Below the pieces are notes generated by a model. The model was not told where the DNA came from. It worked only from the letters and a program-made list of their open reading frames with translations, and ran no database searches. The translations under genes were made by a program, and so were the position numbers. Shown here piece after piece: positions 1 to 5,041 of a stretch of DNA of 6,366 nucleotides. How positions within the stretch are numbered: position 1 is the first letter of the stretch; each line of letters opens with the position of its first letter. This stretch comes from an uncultured Planctomycetaceae bacterium (lineage in GTDB: Bacteria; Planctomycetota; Planctomycetia; Pirellulales; UBA1268): contig CAJBSQ010000512.1 in NCBI GenBank assembly GCA_903958265.1, positions 1-6,366 on the forward strand, read 5' to 3'.

Positions 1-1
1 G

Positions 2-457
2 CAGGCCGTCGCGCTGAACTCCTGGGTGCTCGCCGAAGACAGCGGCCTCGTCGTGCCATCCCTTGGCGGGGCACCTGGCATCCATTCGGCTCGGTTCTCC
101 GGAGCCACCGCCGGCGGCGATCGCGGCGGGATCGACGAACGCAACAACGCGCTGCTGCTGGAGCGGCTCGCCGGCCGCACTCGCCGCGACCGAGCCGCCC
201 ACTATGCCTGCCACGCGGCGCTGGCCGCGCCCGACGGACGGATCGTGGCCGTGGCCGAGGGGCGGTGCGGCGGCCTGATCGCCGAGGTGCCGTCTGGCCG
301 GGGCGGTTTCGGCTACGACCCGCTGTTCATCGTGCCTGAATACCAGCGGACGTTTGGCGAACTCGCGCCGGCGGTCAAGGCCGTGATCAGCCACCGTGGC
401 CGGGCGATGCGGGCCATGCTGCCGGCCCTCGTCCGCGCGGTGGCGGCCACCGGCTGA
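2..457 (+). CDS. rdgB: Non-canonical purine NTP pyrophosphatase RdgB/HAM1, 5'-truncated by window edge
   Basis: Enzymes of this family hydrolyse dITP, XTP and related damaged purine triphosphates to the monophosphate and pyrophosphate, keeping them out of DNA and RNA in the cytoplasm. The frame is open from base 2 and gives 151 residues. The family is usually about 190-200 aa, so roughly 45-50 N-terminal residues, including the nucleotide-binding start, lie outside the window. The visible signature is AEDSGL (the conserved Asp of the D-S-G-L motif), followed by LGGAPGIHSARFSG, then GRGGFGYDPLF, then TFGEL and the C-terminal ISHRGRA substrate-binding motif. The Asn often found after Lys in the K-N-x-I-S-H-R context is Ala here. 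The internal GTG at 26 falls inside a conserved block and is not the real start. The gene ends in TGA 5 bp before the stop codon of the opposing glycosyltransferase. The family assignment is secure; the activity is inferred from the motifs. Confidence 0.95.
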   Translation, partial: QAVALNSWVLAEDSGLVVPSLGGAPGIHSARFSGATAGGDRGGIDERNNALLLERLAGRTRRDRAAHYACHAALAAPDGRIVAVAEGRCGGLIAEVPSGRGGFGYDPLFIVPEYQRTFGELAPAVKAVISHRGRAMRAMLPALVRAVAATG

Positions 458-462
458 CGCCG

Positions 463-1551
463 TCAGGCGATCGTCGCGTGGGCCAGCCGGTGGTGGATCA
501 CCTGCAGCACCTCGCCAGTGCCGTCCAGGCGGCCCGCCACCGCGTCGAGGGCCGCCCGATACGACCCGCACGACTCGAGGAACGTCCGCACGCGGTCGCG
601 ACTGACGTCCTCGAGCAGGCAGAACTCGCCGCAGCCCATCGACCGCAGGAAGTGGCTGTTCATGAGCTGCTCCGAGTGGGCCCGCTCGGGCAGCAGGAGC
701 ATCGGTTTCCCGAGGTGCAGGGCCTCGCCGATCAGCTGGTTGCCGGCCGCCGACACGAGGGCCGTGCACGAGGCGAGATCGTTTACGAACGAGCGGTCGT
801 CGACGGCGTGGAACGATACGCGGCCCACGTCTTCGTGATGGCCGAGGCCATAGACCCGCACCGGCATGCCGCAGTCGGCCAGCGATTCCACCGCCGAAAA
901 CGGTGTGTGCCGCCGCAGGTAGCTCAGCAGGAAGCCCTCCTCGCGCGGCGTGGCCTCGATGATCTCCCGCCGAAGCAGTGGCCCCACCTGCACCACGTGT
1001 TCCCAGCCGCGGCGGAGGGGTGGCCGGAAGAAGGCCGACACGACCGTGTCGGACGCCTCCAGCACATACATCCAGACCGCGTGGCTCATGAACCAGGCGT
1101 TCCACTGCAGCGACCACGGCAATGCGTCGAGGTCGTAGGCGAGGAGGAAATGCTGGTGGTCGATGCTGATCAGCGGGATGTCCATCCGGCCGGCCGCCCG
1201 GGGCAGCGCGGGCTCGAAGTCGGCGATCGCGACGTCGGCCTGAAAGGCCTCCAGTTCGACGAGCATGCGGTCTACGAGCGGGCCGAGTTGGCGGGCTTGG
1301 TAGTCGAGCCCCGCGGCGATCGACTTCATCACGTCGAGTCGTCCGCCGCTGTATGCGAAGACCACGCCCGGGATCTCCTCGATCCGCACTCGCGGATATC
1401 CGGTCGCGAACCGGCTGCGGAGAAACTCGAGGGCATCGGCCGACGTCCAGATGAGGATCTCGTGGTCTGGTGCGAGACGGTCGACGAGCGTGCTCACGCG
1501 GGTCGCGTGGCCGCGGCCTTCGCCGCACAGGCTGATGGCGATTCGGGACAT
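463..1551 (-). CDS. GT-B glycosyltransferase, MJ1255/MurG-like
   Basis: This is a 362-aa protein read from ATG at 1551. The N-terminus SRIAISLCGEGRGHATR is the Gly-rich first loop of GT-B transferases and closely matches the MJ1255-type family, whose members begin just before this motif. DFEP (residues 111-114) and ISIDHQH (128-134) follow. The C-terminal nucleotide-sugar domain carries VSAAGNQLIGEALHLGKP (266-283) and LLLPERAHSEQLMNS, the glycosyltransferase-28 style donor-binding block. No signal peptide or clear membrane segment is seen, so it probably acts in the cytoplasm or on the inner face of the membrane. The acceptor and donor are unknown. The frame is open upstream to a GTG at 1626, which would add 25 residues rich in Asp, Gly and Pro that do not fit the family start. 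Neither start has a convincing Shine-Dalgarno. It diverges from the PPIase gene and converges on rdgB, so it appears to be a single-gene unit. The fold is confident, the substrate is not. Confidence 0.85.
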   Translation of the reverse strand: MSRIAISLCGEGRGHATRVSTLVDRLAPDHEILIWTSADALEFLRSRFATGYPRVRIEEIPGVVFAYSGGRLDVMKSIAAGLDYQARQLGPLVDRMLVELEAFQADVAIADFEPALPRAAGRMDIPLISIDHQHFLLAYDLDALPWSLQWNAWFMSHAVWMYVLEASDTVVSAFFRPPLRRGWEHVVQVGPLLRREIIEATPREEGFLLSYLRRHTPFSAVESLADCGMPVRVYGLGHHEDVGRVSFHAVDDRSFVNDLASCTALVSAAGNQLIGEALHLGKPMLLLPERAHSEQLMNSHFLRSMGCGEFCLLEDVSRDRVRTFLESCGSYRAALDAVAGRLDGTGEVLQVIHHRLAHATIA

Positions 1552-1704
1552 CGTGAGAGCCGCATGCCTGGTGTCGGGTGAAAGGCCGGGGGGCAGGGCA
1601 TTCTCGCCGTCGCCGTCCCGATTCACCAGCGGCGGCGACCCTGGCTTCTAGCGGCCCCGGCCGTCGCGTACCATACACGCCTCACAAGGAGGGAGAAACT
1701 GCAC
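1552..1704. promoter_or_regulatory. Divergent intergenic region, presumed to hold promoters for both flanking genes
   Basis: These 153 bp separate the glycosyltransferase (leftward) from the peptidyl-prolyl isomerase (rightward), so both promoters should lie here or in the first codons. No consensus sigma-70 pair stands out. TACCAT at 1669-1674 is the best -10-like hexamer for the rightward gene, but it has no good -35 partner. CGGCC-CC-GGCCG at 1652-1663 is a short GC-rich inverted repeat of a kind expected by chance in this base composition. If the glycosyltransferase used the GTG at 1626, the gap would shrink to 78 bp. Confidence 0.4.
1686..1693 (+). promoter_or_regulatory. Strong Shine-Dalgarno for the PPIase gene
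   Basis: AAGGAGGG lies 11 nt before a GTG codon at 1705. It is the best ribosome binding site upstream of this gene and fixes GTG 1705 as the start, which also gives a complete signal peptide. Confidence 0.8.
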
Positions 1705-2763
1705 GTGGCCGCGACAACTCGAGCACGACGCGCCGCAACCCTGGCCGCAACGGTCGCCGGCATGATCGCCGGCATGATCGCCGGCATGGCGTGGGGGGCA
1801 GGTGCCGCGGCGGACGACGCACCGGCCTCCACCGACGGCACCGTGCCGGTGGCCATCATCGACGACGTCACGATCACCCGCTCGTCGATCGACGTGGTGA
1901 TCCGTCGCCTCCATTCGGCCTCCAAGCCATCGCCGGAGCAGCGGATGAGGATCGAGGCGTCGGTGCTCGAGCAGCTCGTCGACGAAGCCTTGCTGCGGAG
2001 GGAACTGTCCCGCCAACTCGTCGAGGTGGCCGACGCGGAGGTGCAGGCGGCGGTGCAGAAGCTCGGTGGCCAGCTCGCCGCCCGAGGCACGTCGATGCAG
2101 GCATTTCTCGCGGAATCGGGACGAGACGAGCGGAGCATCAGCGAGCAGGTGAGGCTCGAAATCGCGCTCGACAAGTTCGTGCGTTTGCGGATGACCCCCG
2201 AGGCGATCGACGAGTATTTCAAGGCCAAGCGTCGCGACTTCGACGGCACCCGGCTGCGGGTCAGCCACATCCTCCTCCGCCCCGACATCATCGATCCCGA
2301 TGCAATCGCGCGGCGGATGCAGCAGGCCGAGGGGGTTCGGCGGGATATCCTTCAGGGCCGCACCACGTTCGAGGACGCGGCCCGCGGGCAGTCCTCAGCC
2401 CCGAGCCGGCATCGTGGCGGTGACATCGGCTGGATCGAACGCGAAGGTCCGCTGGTCGACGTGTTCTCCCGGCCTGTGTTCGCGCTGGCCAAGGGGGAGG
2501 TCTCGAAGCCGTTCGTCACGCCCTACGGCGTGCACCTCGCGAAGGTGACCGACGTGGAGTCTGGCCGCGTCGGCCTGGACGTGGTGCGGCCGAAACTCGA
2601 GAAGATGCTCGCCGCGAAGCTGATCAGGGATCTCGTGACGACCGCCCGGCAGGCGACGCCGGTGACGTATGTGCCAGGCGTCGCGTATTTCGATCCGCAG
2701 ACGCCCGCCGACGGCCCCGAGCCGCGGCGAGTCATCGTCTCCGGCGATCCAGCCGCGAACTGA
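1705..2763 (+). CDS. Secreted parvulin-type peptidyl-prolyl cis-trans isomerase (SurA/PpiC/PrsA-like)
   Basis: This is a 352-aa predicted folding catalyst outside the cytoplasm. Residues 1-36 are a signal peptide: basic RARRA, a hydrophobic Ala/Gly/Met/Ile core, and a likely cleavage after GAGAAA. There is no lipobox Cys. Residues 49-165 resemble the helical SurA-type N-terminal chaperone region, starting VAIIDDVTITRSSID and containing VLEQLVDEALLRREL. The parvulin domain spans about 184-285: RVSHILLRPD (His188), GGDIGWIEREGPL (238-250), FALAKGEVSKPF (259-270), and YGVHLAKVTDV with the second conserved His at 277. These are the usual rotamase landmarks, so activity looks intact. A Pro-rich tail of about 50 residues follows. 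The GTG start is set by an AAGGAGGG ribosome site. The client proteins are unknown. The gene is followed by 124 bp before the next one, so co-transcription is possible but not shown. Domain assignment is secure; choosing between SurA-like and PrsA-like roles is not possible from this sequence. Confidence 0.9.
   Translation: MAATTRARRAATLAATVAGMIAGMIAGMAWGAGAAADDAPASTDGTVPVAIIDDVTITRSSIDVVIRRLHSASKPSPEQRMRIEASVLEQLVDEALLRRELSRQLVEVADAEVQAAVQKLGGQLAARGTSMQAFLAESGRDERSISEQVRLEIALDKFVRLRMTPEAIDEYFKAKRRDFDGTRLRVSHILLRPDIIDPDAIARRMQQAEGVRRDILQGRTTFEDAARGQSSAPSRHRGGDIGWIEREGPLVDVFSRPVFALAKGEVSKPFVTPYGVHLAKVTDVESGRVGLDVVRPKLEKMLAAKLIRDLVTTARQATPVTYVPGVAYFDPQTPADGPEPRRVIVSGDPAAN
1754..1789 (+). repeat. 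Three tandem copies of a 12-bp unit inside the PPIase signal peptide
   Basis: The unit TCGCCGGCATGA occurs at 1754-1765 and 1766-1777, then with one change (final A to G) at 1778-1789. It encodes the Ala-Gly-Met-Ile repeats of the hydrophobic core (residues 18-28). Each added or lost copy would keep the frame and change the core by four residues. Confidence 0.9.
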
Positions 2764-2887
2764 CGCCCCAGGCGTGGAGAAGCGTGAAGCCCGCAGGCTG
2801 CGCATCTTCCGGAGAGGTCGCTGGATTCGCCGTTGTTCCGGGATCAGGCGGTCGTTAGCCTCTCGCTCCCCCGGCGTTCACTCGCGT
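2764..2887. other. Intergenic gap between the PPIase and the secreted protein
   Basis: This 124-bp gap holds no supportable gene. A small perfect inverted repeat, ACGCC-CCA-GGCGT at 2763-2775, begins at the last base of the PPIase stop codon. It has only 5 bp per arm and no T-tract, so it is a poor intrinsic terminator. TTGTTC at 2833-2838 with TTAGCC at 2855-2860 is a weak promoter-like pair for the following gene. Confidence 0.3.
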
Positions 2888-3442
2888 ATGAAGTTTCGAT
2901 CCGCACTGCTCTGCGCCTGCATGCTCGTCGTTCCGGCGGTGGCCATGTTTTCTCACCGGATTCCGGCCGACCTGCGGGCAATGATGCGGGAGCGGGTCGC
3001 GGTTGTGGTGCGGTCGTGGGCTGGTGGAGCGGGCCCTGGGAAGGCCATCGAGACGGTTGCGGCGGGCGAACCGCTGCCCGCCGGCAGCGGGCCATCGGGT
3101 GGGGCGGTACCCGTCGCGGATCGGGGGCCTCCGGCCGTCGGCGCCACGGTGGCTGCCGAGCCGCGGGCTGAGGAACTGCTCGGGAGGCTGGGCGCCGTTG
3201 GGCTCGAGTGCCGCCCGCTCAACGGCACGGCGGGCATGCACGTCGCCTCGTGCAGCGTCGCGATCGACGACTCGGGGCAACTGCTCCGCGTGTTTCATGC
3301 CAGCGGAGCCAATCCCGCGGCGGCCACGCAGGCCTTGTGCGATGAGGTCAACGGATGGAAGCGGCGGCTTGCCGATCGCAGTCGTGCCGCGATGACTCCG
3401 CCGCCGGTCACGGGGGCAGGTGTGGCCGGGCAGCGGTTGTGA
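2888..3442 (+). CDS. Hypothetical secreted or N-anchored protein with a small C-terminal domain
   Basis: This is a 184-aa protein that I do not recognise. It starts MKFRSALLCACMLVVPAVAMF, a typical signal peptide or single N-terminal anchor (hydrophobic about residues 5-21), so it should act outside the cytoplasm. Residues 30-45 form a basic, Arg/Val-rich helix-like stretch. Residues 46-92 are a Gly/Pro/Ala/Val linker of low complexity. Residues 93-165 look folded, with RAEELLGRLGAVGLECRPL, ASCSVAIDDSGQLLRVFHA, then a helix ending in EVNGWKRRL. Cys108 and Cys122 could form a disulphide after export; Cys151 is a third. This pattern (Cys-bearing strand, a strand with R-V-F, closing helix with a Trp) resembles small domains I have seen in planctomycete proteins, but I cannot name a family. 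ATG 2888 is chosen because it gives the signal peptide; the frame continues upstream with Arg-rich unlikely sequence. No clear Shine-Dalgarno precedes it. scpB follows after 144 bp. Confidence 0.7.
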   Translation: MKFRSALLCACMLVVPAVAMFSHRIPADLRAMMRERVAVVVRSWAGGAGPGKAIETVAAGEPLPAGSGPSGGAVPVADRGPPAVGATVAAEPRAEELLGRLGAVGLECRPLNGTAGMHVASCSVAIDDSGQLLRVFHASGANPAAATQALCDEVNGWKRRLADRSRAAMTPPPVTGAGVAGQRL

Positions 3443-3568
3443 TCAACTCTGGCGAGAGAACGCCGGCTCGAGATCGGTTTTATGGCTTCGCTCCCTCGCT
3501 CATCGCGGACGCTGGCGGCCTGCCTGGTGAGGGTTGGTGGAGGCTCGGTGGAGGGAGGAGTCCTCGGC

Positions 3569-3575
3569 GGAGGGG
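3569..3575 (+). promoter_or_regulatory. Shine-Dalgarno candidate for scpB, supporting the inner ATG
   Basis: GGAGGGG lies 11 nt before ATG 3587. The alternative ATG at 3482 has no ribosome site, only a weak GAGAT further upstream, and would add 35 residues rich in Gly, Val and Ser that do not look like ScpB. The spacing is slightly long, so the choice is probable rather than certain. Confidence 0.55.
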
Positions 3576-3586
3576 CGGCTTGCCCG

Positions 3587-4237
3587 ATGACGCGGCCACG
3601 GCGTTCATCGCGGCGACCATGGCTTTTCGAGCGACCGCCCGTCGCGGCCGAACCCGCCGCTCTGGCCGGTCACCACGTGCGGTCGGAGGAACTGGCACGC
3701 CTGGAGGCGGCGCTCTTTCTGGCCCGCGAGCCGCTATCGATCCGCCGTCTGGCGAAACTGGCGCGGCTGCCCGACGGGACGCGGGCTCGGTCGCTCGTCC
3801 GGGAACTGCGGCAGCTTCAAGACTCGGCTGGCTCCGCTTTTCGCGTCGAGCAGATCGCCGGGGGCTACCAGCTGCTCAGCCGGGGGCCTTTCGGGCCCTG
3901 GGTCCGTCGGCTGCTCGACCAGCCCTCCGCGAGCCGGCTGTCGGCTGCCGCCCTGGAGACGCTCGCGATCGTGGCGTACCGCCAGCCCGTCACCCGGGCA
4001 GAGATCGAGGCCATCCGGGGCGTTGGTAGCGAGGAAATGCTCCGACAGCTCCTGGAACGCGATTTTGTCGCCGTTGGCGGCCGGGCCGAAGACCTGGGCC
4101 GGCCGAACGTGTACGTGACCACGCGGCGATTTCTGGCCGCGTTTGGTCTGGCCAGGATCGAGGATCTCCCCGCTGTGGAGCCCCTTTTTCGTGCCGAGGA
4201 GGCCGCGGCGGATGGGGGAGCCGCGGCCCAGTCCTGA
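3587..4237 (+). CDS. scpB: Segregation and condensation protein B (ScpB)
   Basis: ScpB dimers bind ScpA, the kleisin of the bacterial SMC condensin, and help organise and segregate the chromosome in the cytoplasm. From ATG 3587 the protein has 216 residues, normal for the family. Residues 1-30 are an Arg/Pro-rich basic extension. The first winged helix covers about 33-115 (LEAALFLAREPLSIRRLAKL, then FRVEQIAGGYQLLSR). The second covers about 117-195 and carries the family signature: AALETLAIVAYRQPVTRAEI (121-140), EAIRGVGSEEMLRQLLERDF, then GRPNVYVTTRRFLAAFGL and IEDLP. All expected landmarks are present, so the gene looks intact. A short Ala/Glu tail follows. scpA, often just upstream of scpB, is not here; the upstream neighbour is an unrelated secreted protein. 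The G-rich stretch before the start (3531-3575) may influence translation. The start is less sure than the identity; an ATG at 3482 is the alternative. Confidence 0.92.
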   Translation: MTRPRRSSRRPWLFERPPVAAEPAALAGHHVRSEELARLEAALFLAREPLSIRRLAKLARLPDGTRARSLVRELRQLQDSAGSAFRVEQIAGGYQLLSRGPFGPWVRRLLDQPSASRLSAAALETLAIVAYRQPVTRAEIEAIRGVGSEEMLRQLLERDFVAVGGRAEDLGRPNVYVTTRRFLAAFGLARIEDLPAVEPLFRAEEAAADGGAAAQS

Positions 4238-4318
4238 AGCGGCTGCGGGGTGACTTGCACACCTCGCCGACGGGCGACACACTGTCTGCCTCTCGTGATC
4301 GGCCGACGACAATCCAAC

Positions 4319-4346
4319 TCAGCTGTGACTTTTTTCTCACGGCTGA
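4319..4346 (+). promoter_or_regulatory. 10-bp-stem inverted repeat between scpB and the acidic-protein gene
   Basis: The arms TCAGCTGTGA (4319-4328) and TCACGGCTGA (4337-4346) pair over 10 bp with a single G-T wobble, around an 8-nt loop, CTTTTTTC. The hairpin lies 81 bp after the scpB stop and 76 bp before the proposed start of the next gene. The T-run sits in the loop and no T-tract follows the stem, so a standard intrinsic terminator for scpB is unlikely. It could be an operator or a leader RNA hairpin. The structure is seen directly; the function is inference. Confidence 0.5.
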
Positions 4347-4392
4347 TTGGACGATGCTGAAGCGATCAGGTAGAGAAATGTTTTGTCGTGTC

Positions 4393-4404
4393 CTGGTCGA
4401 CCAG
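4393..4404. promoter_or_regulatory. 12-bp perfect palindrome just upstream of the ribosome site
   Basis: CTGGTCGACCAG is identical on both strands and ends 4 nt before the AGGAGG ribosome site of the acidic-protein gene. A dimeric regulator could bind it, or in RNA it could favour dimerisation. It is codon-compatible with the upstream extension of the frame, so chance within coding sequence cannot be excluded if a start upstream of it is used. Confidence 0.4.
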
Positions 4405-4408
4405 TTTC

Positions 4409-4414
4409 AGGAGG
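4409..4414 (+). promoter_or_regulatory. Consensus Shine-Dalgarno for the acidic-protein gene
   Basis: AGGAGG is followed by 8 nt and then GTG at 4423, in frame with the long acidic reading frame. This is ideal spacing and outweighs the upstream candidates: TTG 4255 and ATG 4354 (no ribosome site), and ATG 4378 (only AGG at 4368-4370, 7 nt away). Confidence 0.65.
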
Positions 4415-4422
4415 TTTTCGCC

Positions 4423-4929
4423 GTGACGATCGCTGCAAGTGGCCGTGAGCACCGGGACGTTCGTGACGCCGAAGTGTTCTCGTGGAACGAACTTCCGGAG
4501 TTGCTTGCCGCAGAGGATCTGTTCGAGATCTGCGGCATCGCGGGTGAGCCGACCGCCGTTTTGGCTCCCGTGAACTCATCCATCATCCGGGGAACTGAGT
4601 GGAGCCTTCCCACCGACGTCATCTCCGCTGCCGATGAGGATGACGACTTCGATGACGAGGAGGATGACGACGACGACGAAGACGAAGACGAAGACGAAGA
4701 CGACGAGGATGAGGACGAAGAAGAGGACGAGGAGTGGGAGGAGGTCGAGGACGACGACGAAGAGGACGACGAAGAAGAGGAAGAGGACGACGAGGAAGAG
4801 GACGAGGAAGATGACGAGGACGAGGAGGACGAGGAAGACGAAGACTGGGAAGACGAGGATGACGACTGGGAAGATGACGATGAAGAGGATGACGATGAGG
4901 ACGAAGACGAGGAAGACGATGACGACTGA
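4423..4929 (+). CDS. Hyperacidic protein with a 98-residue Asp/Glu tail spaced by Trp
   Basis: From GTG 4423 this is a 168-aa cytoplasmic-looking protein with no signal peptide or membrane segment. Residues 1-70 are a compact head of ordinary composition, including VFSWNELPELLAAEDLFEI, GEPTAVLAPV and IIRGTEWSLPTDV. Residues 71-168 are almost purely acidic: 93 of 98 are Asp or Glu, the others being Phe76, Trp105, Val108, Trp142 and Trp149, with no basic residue at all. I recognise no family. Acidic tails of this sort occur in RNA polymerase delta (RpoE of Firmicutes), DNA-mimic proteins and histone-type chaperones, but the head shows no match I can name to any of these. The tail is encoded by mixed GAC/GAT/GAG/GAA codons, with a perfect hexamer repeat at 4675-4701. 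The leader contains a hairpin, a palindrome and a consensus Shine-Dalgarno. Placement 185 bp after scpB could hint at a nucleoid role, but that is conjecture. If translation began at ATG 4378, the protein would gain 15 residues. Absence of stops over the tail on other strands and frames follows from its low complexity; the + frame is supported by the head and ribosome site. Confidence 0.75.
   Translation: MTIAASGREHRDVRDAEVFSWNELPELLAAEDLFEICGIAGEPTAVLAPVNSSIIRGTEWSLPTDVISAADEDDDFDDEEDDDDDEDEDEDEDDEDEDEEEDEEWEEVEDDDEEDDEEEEEDDEEEDEEDDEDEEDEEDEDWEDEDDDWEDDDEEDDDEDEDEEDDDD
4675..4701 (+). repeat. GACGAA hexamer tandem repeat within the acidic tail
   Basis: Four perfect copies of GACGAA are followed by GAC, encoding alternating Asp-Glu. 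It lies inside a 294-bp stretch (4633-4926) made almost wholly of GAN codons, where replication slippage in multiples of three would change tail length without breaking the frame. Confidence 0.9.
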
Positions 4930-5041
4930 TCGATCGTCTCGCTGATCGTTCCGCCGCACGTGGCCTCAGAGCAGGTCACGGCGGGACATCGATATGAGAA
5001 CCGCCGCTGGGCTCTCGCTCGTGTCGCGGCAGCGACGCCGC
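4930..5041. other. Convergent intergenic gap between the acidic-protein gene and the M28 peptidase gene
   Basis: These 112 bp separate two converging genes and would be expected to hold terminators. I see only weak structure: CGATC/GATCG arms at 4931-4948, and GCGGC-AGCGAC-GCCGC at 5026-5041 touching the peptidase stop. Neither has a T-tract. No gene is supportable here. Confidence 0.35.

Noticed and set aside
478..1581. Long + strand reading frame of 367 codons opposite the glycosyltransferase
   Set aside because: It is the antisense shadow of a gene with clear GT-B motifs; its Arg/His/Val/Glu composition is that of a GC-rich shadow frame and it shows no domain.
1624..1626. GTG as the glycosyltransferase start
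   Set aside because: The added 25 residues do not resemble the family N-terminus, which begins at the ATG at 1551, and no ribosome site precedes it.
1648..2291. Two - strand frames opposite the PPIase gene
   Set aside because: They are shadows of the well-supported PPIase; no domain, and they lack start signals.
4634..4945. + strand Thr/Lys/Arg-rich frame inside the acidic tail
   Set aside because: It is the second reading frame of the GAN repeat with no ribosome site; composition is forced by the repeat.
4576..4959. - strand frame rich in Val, Ile, Leu and Phe that looks like membrane segments
   Set aside because: It is another reverse reading of the acidic GAN tract; the hydrophobic pattern is an artefact of GTC/ATC/TTC codons and no start signal supports it.
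5026..5041. GCGGC/GCCGC hairpin as a terminator of the M28 gene
   Set aside because: Five-bp arms of pure GC sequence recur by chance here, and no T-tract follows on either strand.
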